Shown here: positions 41,339 through 49,741 of the stretch, piece after piece | Layout: each line of letters opens with the position of its first letter | How positions within the stretch are numbered: the first letter of the stretch is position 1 | Assembly: GCA_036260375.1 (NCBI GenBank) | Contig: DASZZZ010000040.1 | Location: 19,535-83,534 of the forward strand | Length of the DNA stretch: 64,000 bases | Origin: DASZZZ01 sp036260375 | Lineage (GTDB): Bacteria; Actinomycetota; CADDZG01; WHSQ01 | Direction of reading: 5' to 3' | Position numbers and translations under genes: made by a program | Notes under the pieces: model-generated | The model's database searches: none | The model's input: only the letters and a program-made list of their open reading frames with translations | What the model was told of the DNA's origin: nothing

Positions 41339-41824
41339 ATGGCCGCGGTATTCCGCTGGGCGCTGCTGGTCCTGTTCGTCGCGGCGTCGGCGACGAAGCT
41401 CCATGATCACGATCGCTTCCTGAGGACGCTCACGTCCATCCCGTGGCTTCCGCCGCGGCGCGCCCGTGTCGCGGCGCGCGCCGTGCCCGTCGTCGAGCTC
41501 TTCATCGCGCTCCTCCTCGCCGTGAGCCCGCGCGCCGGTGCCGCGGCCGCGGTCGTGACGCTCGCCGTCTTCACCGGCGTCGTCGTGACGGAGATTGCTT
41601 CCGGGCGGCGCTTCGAGTGTCGATGCTTCGGCGGCACCGGCACCAGGGCCGCCGGGACGGCGACCGTCGCCCGCAACGCAGCGTTGATCGCCGCCGCCGC
41701 GATGGTGTTGCTCGGCGAACCCTCGTACCCGCTCCCCGCCGCACTCGCGGGCGCCGGCGTGGGTCTGCTCGTCGTGCTCGTCGAGATCGGGACGGACGTG
41801 CTCATTCGAGAGGAGCCGGCATGA
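41339..41824 (+). CDS. MauE/DoxX-like redox membrane protein
   Basis: A four-helix membrane protein of about 161 residues. 'LVLFVAASATKLHDHDRF' at the start (the S/G-x-x-K-L-x-D motif), a central 'VPVVELFIALLLAVSP' helix and the 'ECRCFGG' cysteine pair are hallmarks of MauE, thought to pass electrons or oxidising equivalents for disulfide formation in methylamine dehydrogenase maturation. ATG 41339 or GTG 41333 is the start. It overlaps the MauD-like gene by 4 nt (ATGA), and both precede a short Tat-exported cysteine-rich peptide, which is the likely client. Confidence 0.88.
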   Translation: MAAVFRWALLVLFVAASATKLHDHDRFLRTLTSIPWLPPRRARVAARAVPVVELFIALLLAVSPRAGAAAAVVTLAVFTGVVVTEIASGRRFECRCFGGTGTRAAGTATVARNAALIAAAAMVLLGEPSYPLPAALAGAGVGLLVVLVEIGTDVLIREEPA

Positions 41825-42399
41825 CTGGTTGGTGGCTGGTGTCGTACGTCGTCCTGTGGACGATGACGGCGGCGACCTTGATCGTCCTCCTCGTGGTCCT
41901 CCGACAGCTAGGGCTCATCTACCTACGGGCGCGAAGCGCCGCCTTCGATCTGGACGAGGGACCCCTCATCGGCTCCGTCGTGGCCTTCGACGAGGTCGAT
42001 GACCGCGGCAACGAGTTTTCCTTCCCGAACGCCGATGCCGAGCTGAACGTGCTCGTGTTCGCTTCGCCGCATTGCGCTCTCTGCAAGGAGTCCCTCGGCG
42101 GCCTACGCGGGGCTCTCAAGGGCCGGGAAGCATCCGTGGTCGTGGTCAGCGAGGGTGACGCGGAATCGAATGCAGGACTTCGCGCGATCGCACGGGACGC
42201 CACGCACTTCGTCACGAGCCTCAAGCGCCAGCGCGCCCTGCGAATCGAGACGATCCCTTACGCACTCGTCACGACGGGGACCGGTGTCGTCGTCGCCAAA
42301 GGCATCGTCAACTACGTCGAGGACCTCGAGACGCTGCTCGACGACGCGTTGGAGAAGGCGGGGCCCCGATCGGTTCCCGTCGTCACCGACGCTCCCTGA
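41821..42399 (+). CDS. MauD-like membrane-anchored thioredoxin
   Basis: A 192-residue protein with one N-terminal membrane helix ('LVSYVVLWTMTAATLIVLLVVL') and a thioredoxin fold facing outward. The active site is 'FASPHCALCKESL' with C85 and C88; a cis-proline-like 'IETIPYALV' follows. MauD-type proteins act with MauE in disulfide isomerisation of the methylamine dehydrogenase small subunit. Here no methylamine dehydrogenase large subunit gene is nearby. Base composition is slightly less GC-rich than the neighbours. Confidence 0.85.
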   Translation: MTGWWLVSYVVLWTMTAATLIVLLVVLRQLGLIYLRARSAAFDLDEGPLIGSVVAFDEVDDRGNEFSFPNADAELNVLVFASPHCALCKESLGGLRGALKGREASVVVVSEGDAESNAGLRAIARDATHFVTSLKRQRALRIETIPYALVTTGTGVVVAKGIVNYVEDLETLLDDALEKAGPRSVPVVTDAP

Positions 42400-42465
42400 A
42401 CCGCGCGTGCGGTCGACACCGTTCGATGACGAGACGGGCCGGACGAACCACAGAGGGGAGGTGAG

Positions 42466-42747
42466 ATGGACAGGATGATCGAAGGGGCTGCGAGCGAGCT
42501 CGCGAGCCGCACGTCACGCCGGGGCTTTCTGGGACGCACCGGGCGGGCGCTGTTGGCCGCGGTCGGTGGCGCCGCGCTCACCGCGCTATCCGCATCGCCG
42601 GCAACCGCGTGCTCCTGCTCGAGCCCTTGCTACGTCGGGAGCGACTGCGGCTGCAGCCCCCGCCTCCGACGCATCTACGCGTGTCCGTACAAGGGCTGTT
42701 CGGATCCCTGGTGCTACTACTCCCGGTGCACGCAGCTCGCGTGCTGA
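42466..42747 (+). CDS. Tat-exported cysteine-rich mini-protein
   Basis: A 93-residue precursor. The N-terminus has a twin-arginine signal 'SRRGFLG' (17-23), a hydrophobic stretch and an A-x-A cleavage site near 46-48. The predicted mature peptide of about 45 residues holds ten cysteines (49, 51, 55, 61, 63, 73, 78, 83, 88, 93) and a single tryptophan beside a cysteine (W82-C83). The cysteine density and the MauE/MauD genes just upstream suggest oxidative folding, as for the methylamine dehydrogenase small subunit (MauA), but it is much shorter and the usual tryptophan pair of the TTQ cofactor is absent. Well-placed GAGGTGAG precedes ATG 42466. Confidence 0.8.
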   Translation: MDRMIEGAASELASRTSRRGFLGRTGRALLAAVGGAALTALSASPATACSCSSPCYVGSDCGCSPRLRRIYACPYKGCSDPWCYYSRCTQLAC

Positions 42748-42800
42748 ACGCGTCGCCGGGTTGATCGACGGCGGGGCGTCGCGTTCGACCGTCGAGTCGG

Positions 42801-43313
42801 TCAGCGCACCGTGAACGTCGTGCGCATGCCGAGCGCGAAGTGCGCGTGCGACATCCCGGCGTGCGTGCCGTGGCCATGCGCCTTCTCGACGACGTTGCAC
42901 ACGAGCGCGTAGCGCCCGGGCTCGAGGCGCGCGCCGATCTCCGCGCTCTCGCCCGGCGCGACGTCGTGCGCCGCTCCGGCCGGCTCGAGGCCGCGCGCGT
43001 CGAGCGAGCCGTCGGGCCGCGTCGGCAGCTCGAGCAGGTCGTCCTCGGTCGCGTAGACGACGAGCTCGTGCGGCTCGGCCCCCGCGTTGACGACGTGGAA
43101 CGTCACCGGACCGGCCGCCACGCTCCCCGCCGACGGATCGATCGCGTACTCGCGCAGCTCGACGTGGACGACGCCGGGCGGGTCACCGCCCGCGTCCGGG
43201 GACGCACCGCCGTGGTCGTCGTGGCCGCCGCACGCCGCCGCGACGACGGCGAGCGCGGCGAGCGCGACTCGGGCGCGCGCGGGGATCGGTCCCTCTACCG
43301 GCACGGGACGCAC
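42801..43313 (-). CDS. Cupredoxin-like lipoprotein
   Basis: A 170-residue secreted blue-copper-like protein. The signal sequence ends in a lipobox 'AVVAAACGG' with C28. The beta-barrel contains the ligand set of a type 1 site: H82 in 'AEPHELVVY', C139 in 'YALVCNVVE', H158 and M163 in 'HAHFALGM'. Extra histidines lie in 'EKAHGHGTHAGMSHAHF'. Start GTG 43313 or GTG 43304. Downstream gene of a HAD phosphatase; convergent with the Cys-rich peptide gene. It may be an electron carrier or a copper chaperone. Confidence 0.8.
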   Translation of the reverse strand: MRPVPVEGPIPARARVALAALAVVAAACGGHDDHGGASPDAGGDPPGVVHVELREYAIDPSAGSVAAGPVTFHVVNAGAEPHELVVYATEDDLLELPTRPDGSLDARGLEPAGAAHDVAPGESAEIGARLEPGRYALVCNVVEKAHGHGTHAGMSHAHFALGMRTTFTVR

Positions 43314-43314
43314 G

Positions 43315-44103
43315 CTACGTCAGGTCCGCGAGGCTGTCGACGACGACGTCGGGCGGGGGGTCGAGCGTCGCGGCCGCGGCGGCGGTCGTCACGCCGGAGA
43401 GGACGAGCACGGTCGTCCACCCGCGCGCGCGCCCGCCGTCGAGATCGGTCTCGGCGCGGTCGCCGACGACCGCGATCGCGCGCGCGCCGTCGAGCCGGCG
43501 CGCGGCCGCGTCCATCATCGGCGGGTGCGGCTTGCCGACGACCTCGGCGCGTGTTCCGGTCGCGACCTCGATCGACGCGAGGATCGCGCCCGCGCCGGGC
43601 CACAGGCCACCGGGCACGGGGAACGACGCGTCGTCGTTCGTCGCGATCAGCGACGCGCCCGCGCGCACCGCGTCGCTCGCCCGCCGCAGCGCGGCGTAGT
43701 CGAAGCCCGGATCGAGGCCGACGACGACCAGGTCGCTCGACGCCGTCGCGGGGTCGTCGACGACCTCGATCCCCGCCGACGCGAGCGCGGCGCGCACGCC
43801 GTCGCCCCCGACGACGATCGCGCGCGCACCGGCGAGGCCGCGCTGCGCGAGGACCTCGCCGACGACGACCGCGGACGTCACGATCTCCTCGGGCCGTGCG
43901 CGCACGCCGGCGCGCGCGAGCTTGTCGACGTACTGCTCGACCGTCGCGCGCGAGTTGTTCGTGGCGAAGACGATCCGAACGCCGCGCGACCGCAGGCGCT
44001 CGAGCGCCGCGCCCGCGCCGGGAACGGGTTCGTCGCCGCGGTAGACGACGCCGTCGAGGTCGCACACGACGCCGTCGACGCCGCCGGGGAGCGCGCCGCT
44101 CAT
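43315..44103 (-). CDS. HAD-superfamily phosphatase, class IIA (NagD-like)
   Basis: A 262-residue hydrolase. HAD motif I 'VVCDLDGVVYRGDEPVPGA' near the start, motif II 'FATNNSRA', and motif III/IV 'VVGKPHPPMMDAA' and 'AIAVVGDRAETDLDGGRARG' are all present, with the C2 cap between. Family members dephosphorylate nucleotides and small sugar phosphates such as p-nitrophenyl phosphate. ATG at 44103 overlaps the monooxygenase stop (ATGA). Its connection to aromatic metabolism is not clear. Confidence 0.92.
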   Translation of the reverse strand: MSGALPGGVDGVVCDLDGVVYRGDEPVPGAGAALERLRSRGVRIVFATNNSRATVEQYVDKLARAGVRARPEEIVTSAVVVGEVLAQRGLAGARAIVVGGDGVRAALASAGIEVVDDPATASSDLVVVGLDPGFDYAALRRASDAVRAGASLIATNDDASFPVPGGLWPGAGAILASIEVATGTRAEVVGKPHPPMMDAAARRLDGARAIAVVGDRAETDLDGGRARGWTTVLVLSGVTTAAAAATLDPPPDVVVDSLADLT

Positions 44104-46247
44104 CGCCCGGGCACGGCCCCCGTCGTGCGGAGCAGGCAGAGGTCGGCGCGGCCCCCGGCGAGCGCGGTGTTGGCCTCGTCGACGCTCTCGAGGTGGCCGG
44201 CCGTCATCGCCGCGACACCGGCCTCGTTGCGGACGCGGTCGCAGTACGACGTCAGAAAGTACGGGTCGTAGCGGGGCCGCGACGCGGGCGTCGTCCATCC
44301 CGCCAGCACCTGCACCAGATCGCACCCGCGTTCGCGCAGCGCGCGCGCGAACGCGACCGCGTCGTCGAGCCCCCAACCGCCGCGCTCCCAGTCCGTCGCC
44401 GGCAGCGCGACCGACAACGGGCGCTCGCGCGGCCACGCCGCGCGCACCGCGTCGAACACCTCGAGCGGATAGCGCATGCGCGCGTCGCGGTCGCCGCCGT
44501 ACTCGTCGTCGCGCCGGTTCGTCAGCGGCGACAGGAAGCTCGCGAGCAGATACCCGTGCGCCATGTGCAGCTGCAGGACGTCCGCCCCCGCGCGCAGCGC
44601 CATGGCCGCCGCGGCGGCGAAGTCGTCGCGCACGGAGTCGAGATCGGCGCGGTCCGCGGCGCGCGGCACGGGGCCGCGCGGCCGATACGGCAGCGGGGAC
44701 GGGGCCACGAGCGGCCATCCCTCGCGGGCCGCCCGGTCGAGCCCGTCGCGCGGCGGGGTCGCGCCGGCGCGCCGCCCCGCGTGGCCGAGCTGCACCGCCA
44801 CGAGCGCGTCCGAGCGCGCGTGCACGTCGTCGACCAACGCCGCGAACCGCCGCTCGTGGGCGGCGTCGTACATCCCCGCGTCGCCCGGCGTCACGCGCCC
44901 CGCGGCGCTCACGGCGACGGCGTCGGTGAGCACCAGCCCGGCCCCCGTGAGCGCGGCGCGCGTCAGCGCGTCCGCGTACGCGTCGTCGACCATTCCGTCG
45001 CGCGCGCCGTGGAGCGCCGGGGGCATGGTCGCGATCCGGTTGACGACGAGCGCGCCGGCGAGGCGGAGCGGCGCGAACGCGGGCGGCGCGGCGAGCACGA
45101 GCTCGCGCCGACCCGTACCGCGGCGCGCGAACCACGCGTCGACGGTCGCGACGAACGAGCGGTCGCGCACGCGGACCTCGCCGTAGTCGATGCGTCCGCT
45201 GCGCGTCAACAGGTGGAACGCGAACTGCTCGGGCTCCATGTGCACGTAGCGCGCGGTCGACTCGAAGTAGCGCTGGCTCTGCAGCGCGGCGTCCTGGAAG
45301 CGCTCGATGACGGGACGGCGCTCGGCCTCGTAGTGCGCGAGCGCGGCGTCGACGTCGTCGTGCTCGTCGAGGGCGTTGGCGAGCGCGATCGCGTCCTCCA
45401 TCGCGAGCTTGGTCCCGGATCCGATCGAGAAGTGCGCGGTGTGGGCCGCGTCGCCCACGAGGACGACGTTGCCGGCGCGCCACGTCCGGTTGCGCAGCGT
45501 CGGGAACGATATCCACGCCGACTTGTTCGACATGAGCCCGTGCCCCGCGAGCTCCGGAGCGAACAGCTTCTCGGCGTAGGCGATGCTCTCCTCCTCCGTC
45601 GCCTCGTCGAGCCCGGCGCGGCGCCACGTCGACTCGTGGCATTCGACGATGAACGTGCTCGTCGTTCCGTCGTACGGATACGCGTGCGCCTGGAACAGCC
45701 CGTGGCGGTCGGCCCGGAACACGAAGTTGAACGCGTCGAGAGGGCGGTTGGTCCCGAACCAGATGTAGCGCGCGCGGCCGTGTTCGACGCGCGGCCCGAA
45801 CCTGTCGCGGTACGCGTCCCGCACCGTGCTCCGGACGCCGTCGGCTCCGACGACGACGTCGTAGCCGTCGAGCTCGTCGACGCCGGCGAGCTCGCGCTCG
45901 AACTCGACGTCGACACCCAGCTCGCGGCAGCGGTCCTGCAGCGCGCCGAGGAGCGCTGTCCGCGCGATGCCGGAGAACGTCATGCCCCCGCACCGCACGG
46001 TGTGATCGCCGTAGTGGATGTCGATCGCGTCCCACGTCACGAGCCGGTCGGTGATGTCGACGTAGCTGCGGTAGTCCGCGTCGCGAAACGACGTCAGCGT
46101 GCGGTCGGAGAACACCACACCCCAGCCGTAGGTCGCCCCCGCGGGGTTGCGCTCGATCACCGTGACGTCGCGCGCGCCCCCGGCGCGCTTCAGCAACGCC
46201 GCCAGGTAGCACCCGGCCGGCCCGCCGCCGACGATCGCGATCCTCAC
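44100..46247 (-). CDS. Aromatic acyl-CoA monooxygenase / old-yellow-enzyme fusion
   Basis: A 715-residue two-domain flavoenzyme. The N-terminal group A monooxygenase has 'IAIVGGGPAGCYLAALLKR' (FAD), 'VVVGADGVRSTVR' (DG motif) and 'VVLVGDAAHTAHFSIGSG' (GD motif). From about residue 370 an old-yellow-enzyme barrel follows ('LVAVQLGHAGRRAG', 'ADVLQLHMAHGYLLASFLSP', 'YGGDRDARMRYPLEV'). This fusion is found in salicylyl-CoA 5-hydroxylase/oxidoreductases and in 2-aminobenzoyl-CoA monooxygenase/reductase. Those two substrates cannot be separated from sequence alone; the RidA neighbour favours an amine. GTG at 46247 overlaps the LLM gene. Confidence 0.88.
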   Translation of the reverse strand: MRIAIVGGGPAGCYLAALLKRAGGARDVTVIERNPAGATYGWGVVFSDRTLTSFRDADYRSYVDITDRLVTWDAIDIHYGDHTVRCGGMTFSGIARTALLGALQDRCRELGVDVEFERELAGVDELDGYDVVVGADGVRSTVRDAYRDRFGPRVEHGRARYIWFGTNRPLDAFNFVFRADRHGLFQAHAYPYDGTTSTFIVECHESTWRRAGLDEATEEESIAYAEKLFAPELAGHGLMSNKSAWISFPTLRNRTWRAGNVVLVGDAAHTAHFSIGSGTKLAMEDAIALANALDEHDDVDAALAHYEAERRPVIERFQDAALQSQRYFESTARYVHMEPEQFAFHLLTRSGRIDYGEVRVRDRSFVATVDAWFARRGTGRRELVLAAPPAFAPLRLAGALVVNRIATMPPALHGARDGMVDDAYADALTRAALTGAGLVLTDAVAVSAAGRVTPGDAGMYDAAHERRFAALVDDVHARSDALVAVQLGHAGRRAGATPPRDGLDRAAREGWPLVAPSPLPYRPRGPVPRAADRADLDSVRDDFAAAAAMALRAGADVLQLHMAHGYLLASFLSPLTNRRDDEYGGDRDARMRYPLEVFDAVRAAWPRERPLSVALPATDWERGGWGLDDAVAFARALRERGCDLVQVLAGWTTPASRPRYDPYFLTSYCDRVRNEAGVAAMTAGHLESVDEANTALAGGRADLCLLRTTGAVPGR

Positions 46248-47092
46248 GACGCGTCCGACAGGGCGTCGGCGAGCCGGTCGAGCTGGTCGACGCGCGCGAC
46301 GGCCGGGAACAGCACGAGCTCGTCGCAGCCCTCGTTGGCGTAGCCGCGCACGAACTGCACGACGGCCTGGGGCGTCGTGAGCGTCTGCTCGACGATCCTC
46401 TCGACGAACGGTCCCGTGAACGCGTAGCTGTGGCGCATGTACGCGAGGCCCTCGTCGCGCGCGTCGTCGCCGAGCGCGAAGTAGCCCTGCCCCCACAGCG
46501 CGACGTCGCCCGGGCGTCCCGCGTCGGCCCACGCCGTGCGCGCCTTGCGGGCCGCGCGCGCGAACGCGCGCGGCGGGCCGCCGCCGTGGACGTAGCCGTC
46601 GGCGTAGCGCGCGACGCGCCCGAACACCACGTCGCTCGTGCCGCCGACGAGGATCTCGGGACGCCCGTCCACGGAATGGGGGCCGATCGCGTCGTCGTCC
46701 CACACGTCGCAGATGCGGTCGAGCCGCTCGTCGAGCATGGCGCCGCGTCGCGACGGGTCGAGCCCCGCGGCCGCGTAGTCGTCGGCGCGCGCGCCGACCG
46801 CGAGCCCGAGCACGAAGCGGCCCCCGGAGAGCCCGTGGATCGTGGCGGCCTCCTTCGCGAGGACCGCGGCGTTGCGCAGCGGCCCTATCGCGATCATCGT
46901 GACGAGCCGGACGCGCTCGGTCGCCGCGGCCGCGGCCGCGAGCGTCGTGAACGGCTCGTAGCAGTCGTAGACGATGCGGTCGAGCACGCCGACGCTCGAG
47001 AACGGCCCCGCGTCGGCGCGCCGCGCCCACTCCAGCAGCGTGCCGGGAGACGTCCCCGGCACCGCGTTCGGAAGCCCGACCCCGACTCGCAT
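46244..47092 (-). CDS. LLM-class F420/FMN-dependent oxidoreductase
   Basis: A 282-residue luciferase-like monooxygenase-fold protein. It has 'VGVGLPNAVPGTSPGTLLEWARRA' at the start (quoted: first strand GVGLPN), 'TERVRLVTMIAIGPLRNAAVLAKEAATIH' region (strand RLVTMIAIG plus helix AVLAKEA), 'SGGRFVLGLAVGAR' and 'DEGLAYMRHSY'. ATG at 47092 has AGGAGGG. The cofactor could be F420 or FMN. It overlaps the monooxygenase gene by 4 nt, so it probably acts in the same aromatic pathway. Confidence 0.85.
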   Translation of the reverse strand: MRVGVGLPNAVPGTSPGTLLEWARRADAGPFSSVGVLDRIVYDCYEPFTTLAAAAAATERVRLVTMIAIGPLRNAAVLAKEAATIHGLSGGRFVLGLAVGARADDYAAAGLDPSRRGAMLDERLDRICDVWDDDAIGPHSVDGRPEILVGGTSDVVFGRVARYADGYVHGGGPPRAFARAARKARTAWADAGRPGDVALWGQGYFALGDDARDEGLAYMRHSYAFTGPFVERIVEQTLTTPQAVVQFVRGYANEGCDELVLFPAVARVDQLDRLADALSDAS

Positions 47093-47165
47093 GCGCCCTC
47101 CTGTTCCGCCGTCCACCGGAGGTTACGCCGCGCGCGCGGCCGGCGTCGCCGTAGGCTAGGCCGCC

Positions 47166-47624
47166 GTGAACGACACGACGGCGCACACGGAGGACCGCGG
47201 GCCCGCGGAGATGCTCGTGCAACGGCGCATCGAGTGGCCCGACACCGACGCGTCCGGCCACTACCACAACACCGCCGCGTTTCGCTTCGTCGAGGTCGCC
47301 GAGACGGCCCTGTTGGAACGACTCGGCATGCTCGACGACGTCTACGGACGCGTCCCGCGCGCGCACGTCGAGGCCGACTTCCACGCGTTGCTGTGGTTTC
47401 GCGACATCGTCGACATCCGGCTGTGGGTCGAGCGCGTCGGGACGACGTCGGTGACGTACGCGTTCGAGATGACGAGCACCGGCCGGCGCTGCGTGACCGG
47501 CTCCGCGACCGCGGTGCTGCTCGGCGGCGACCGCAAGCCGGAGCCGTGGCCGGACGCCTACCGGCGTCTGCTGCTCACCTCCGGCCCCCAGACGCCGGAG
47601 CTGCTCGTCGAGGGCCGCGCGTGA
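47166..47624 (+). CDS. Hotdog acyl-CoA thioesterase (4-hydroxybenzoyl-CoA type)
   Basis: A 152-residue hotdog protein. The catalytic aspartate sits in 'IEWPDTDASGHYHNTAAFRF' (D26 or D28), as in 4-hydroxybenzoyl-CoA thioesterases. Expected to hydrolyse an aromatic or ring-opened acyl-CoA. Translation begins with GTG 47166, 8 nt after a TAGGCT box, so the mRNA is almost leaderless. The stop overlaps the next gene (GTGA). Divergent from the LLM gene; 73 bp between. Confidence 0.88.
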   Translation: MNDTTAHTEDRGPAEMLVQRRIEWPDTDASGHYHNTAAFRFVEVAETALLERLGMLDDVYGRVPRAHVEADFHALLWFRDIVDIRLWVERVGTTSVTYAFEMTSTGRRCVTGSATAVLLGGDRKPEPWPDAYRRLLLTSGPQTPELLVEGRA

Positions 47625-48448
47625 GCCCGTTCCGCGCGTCGGCGCCGTTCACGGACGAGTGGCGGCACTTCGACTTCGCGGTCTCCGACGGCGTCGCGCG
47701 CGTCGTGTTCACGCGGCCCGAGGTCCTCAACGCGCTGACGTTCGACGTCTACGCCGACCTGCGCGACCTCCTCGCCGAGCTGCCGCACCGCGACGACGTG
47801 CGCGTGCTGGTGGTAACGGGGACCGGGCGCGGATTCTGCTCCGGCGGCGACGTGCACGCGATCATCGGACGCCTGCTGGAGCTCGGTCCCAAGGAGCTGC
47901 TCGAGTTCACGCGCATGACGGGAGCCGTCGTGCAGCGCATGCGAGAGTGCCCGCTGCCGATCGTCGCGGCGGTCAACGGCATCGCCGCGGGGGCCGGCGC
48001 GGTGATCGCGCTCGCCGCCGATCTCCGCATCATGGCGCGCTCGGCATCGTTCTCGTTCCTGTTCACCAAGGTCGGTCTCGCGGGCGCCGACATGGGCTCC
48101 GCGTACCTGCTGCCGCGCGTCGTCGGGCTCGGGCGCGCGTCGGAGCTGCTGCTGCTCGGCGACCGCGTCGACGCGCAGCGTGCGCGCGAGATCGGGCTTG
48201 CGACCGAGGTCGTCGACGACGACGCGCTGGCCGAGGCCGCCGGCGCGCTCGCGCGCCGCCTCGCCGCCGGCCCGCGGCTCGCGTACGGCAGCACGAAGCT
48301 GCTGCTCACGCGCGAGCAGGACATGGACCTCGGCAGCGCGCTCGAGCTCGAGGCCGCGACCCAGGCGCTGCTGATGACGAGCGAGGACCACGCGGAGTTC
48401 TACGCCGCGTTCAAGGAGGGGCGCTCGCCGCGCTGGACGGGCCGGTGA
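47621..48448 (+). CDS. Enoyl-CoA hydratase/isomerase family protein
   Basis: A 275-residue crotonase-fold protein. The oxyanion-hole segments are 'GTGRGFCSGGDVHAI' and 'GIAAGAGAVIALAADLRIMA'. Where hydratases usually have an IPGxGGTQ motif this has 'VGLAGADMGSAYLLPRVVG', a variant seen in benzoyl- and cyclohexene-type CoA pathways, so the activity may be hydrolysis or ring cleavage rather than hydration. GTG 47621 and GTG 48445 link it to both neighbours. Confidence 0.88.
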   Translation: MSPFRASAPFTDEWRHFDFAVSDGVARVVFTRPEVLNALTFDVYADLRDLLAELPHRDDVRVLVVTGTGRGFCSGGDVHAIIGRLLELGPKELLEFTRMTGAVVQRMRECPLPIVAAVNGIAAGAGAVIALAADLRIMARSASFSFLFTKVGLAGADMGSAYLLPRVVGLGRASELLLLGDRVDAQRAREIGLATEVVDDDALAEAAGALARRLAAGPRLAYGSTKLLLTREQDMDLGSALELEAATQALLMTSEDHAEFYAAFKEGRSPRWTGR

Positions 48449-48888
48449 CGGCCGAGCCCGCGACGCCGCACGAGATCGTCAACCCGCCGTCGCTCGCGGA
48501 GCCGTCTGGGTTCTCGCACGCGGTCGTCGCGGCCCCCGGGCGCACCGTCTACCTCGGCGGCCAGGCGGGTCACCGCTCCGACGGAACGATCGCGGGGCCC
48601 GGCATGGTCGAGCAGCTCGACGCAGCCGCCGCCAACGTCGTCGCCGCGCTCGGCGCCGCCGGCGGGCGCCCCGAGCACCTCGTGTCGCTGCACGTCTACG
48701 TGACCGACGCCGCCGAGTACCGCGCCTCGCTGCGCGCGCTCGGCGACGCCTACCGCAGGCACTTCGGCCGCCACTACCCCGCGATCGCGCTGTTCGAGGT
48801 CGCCGGGCTGTTCGACCCCGCGGCGAAGGTCGAGCTCGTCGGTGTCGCCGTCGTCCCCGACGAGCGCGCCGGCGCCAGAGGAACCTGA
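48445..48888 (+). CDS. RidA/YjgF-family protein
   Basis: A 147-residue Rid-family protein. 'VVAAPGRTVYLGGQAGHRSDG' and 'LVSLHVYVTDAAEYRA' are typical, but the RidA arginine motif 'TRSA/EIE' is not obvious: the C-terminal end reads 'IALFEVAGLFDPAAKVEL', so the imine-deaminase arginine is not clear. RidA proteins hydrolyse reactive 2-aminoacrylate or imines. It is the third gene of the thioesterase-crotonase operon. Confidence 0.85.
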   Translation: MTAEPATPHEIVNPPSLAEPSGFSHAVVAAPGRTVYLGGQAGHRSDGTIAGPGMVEQLDAAAANVVAALGAAGGRPEHLVSLHVYVTDAAEYRASLRALGDAYRRHFGRHYPAIALFEVAGLFDPAAKVELVGVAVVPDERAGARGT

Positions 48889-49006
48889 ACGGCTCACAGC
48901 GCGGGGAGCGCGGCGGCGTCGGCGAGCACGAGGCCGCTGGCGATCCAAAGGTCGCGCGCGTCGAGGTCGACCGTGCGGCGCGTCGACGCCGCGGCCCCCG
49001 CGGTGA

Positions 49007-49738
49007 CTACGACCTGCGCGCCTTGGCGGCGACGAGCCGCTCGAGGAACTGCTCGGGCGCCAGCTCGGGTGGCGCGCCCGCGACCTTCGCGCGCAGCCGC
49101 GTCGCGAGCTCCTGTCCCACGCGGGTGCGGGCTTCGGGCACGAGCTGCTCGCGGCGCGCGAGGAAGGCGCGCACGGTCGCGAGCTCGTCGCGCGTCACCG
49201 CGGCGACGTCCCACCCGTCGTCCGGGTGGGCCGCGGCCTCCGCGGGGCTCCACGCCGGCGTCACCACGTCGGTTCGCTCGCGTATGACGATCGTGCCGGC
49301 CGCCATGTCGCCGAGCCGCTGGTTCTTGCGCGACAGCAGGATCGCCACGATCCCGACGACGTACATGCCCGGGAGGCCGTCGACGAGCCGCAGCAGCGTG
49401 CGGATCGCGCTCGCCACGAACCCGACCGGCTCGCCGTGCTCGCGCACGACGCGCAGGCCCGTGGCCCGCTTTCCGGGCGTGCGCCCGCGGCCGAGGACCT
49501 CGAACGCAACGTCGTAGCAGAACGTCATGACGAAGTACACGACCGCGGAGATCGCGGTGCGGGCCGGGTCGGTATCGTCGGTCGTGGCGAACAAGACCAC
49601 CCCGAACGCGAAGATGACGGCGAACCGGAGGAGTCCGTCGAGGAGGGCGGCGGCCATGCGGGAGCCGACGCCGGCGAGCATGACTTCCAGCGTCACGTTC
49701 TCGGGCGTCTCGATCGTGATGCGGTCGTCGAAGGTCAT
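49007..49738 (-). CDS. RDD-family membrane protein
   Basis: A 243-residue protein with an RDD domain: about three helices, with 'MAAALLDGLLRFAVIFAFG', 'GRGRTPGKRATGLRVV' and 'NQRLGDMAAGTIVI'. The cytoplasmic C-terminus (about 170-243) is charged. The ATG at 49738 has TAGGTT ending 6 nt upstream, so translation is leaderless. Its start codon is only 3 bp from that of the divergent SpoIIM gene. Probably part of the SpoIIM/DUF58/MoxR envelope module. The 118 bp after its stop (48889-49006) look codon-like but hold no gene I can support. Confidence 0.88.
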   Translation of the reverse strand: MTFDDRITIETPENVTLEVMLAGVGSRMAAALLDGLLRFAVIFAFGVVLFATTDDTDPARTAISAVVYFVMTFCYDVAFEVLGRGRTPGKRATGLRVVREHGEPVGFVASAIRTLLRLVDGLPGMYVVGIVAILLSRKNQRLGDMAAGTIVIRERTDVVTPAWSPAEAAAHPDDGWDVAAVTRDELATVRAFLARREQLVPEARTRVGQELATRLRAKVAGAPPELAPEQFLERLVAAKARRS

Positions 49739-49741
49739 GGC

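Noticed and set aside
48894..49006. Codon-like sequence continuing after the RDD stop codon
   Set aside because: A frameshifted extension of RDD is possible, but no conserved sequence or start signal supports a gene and a frameshift cannot be shown from one sequence.
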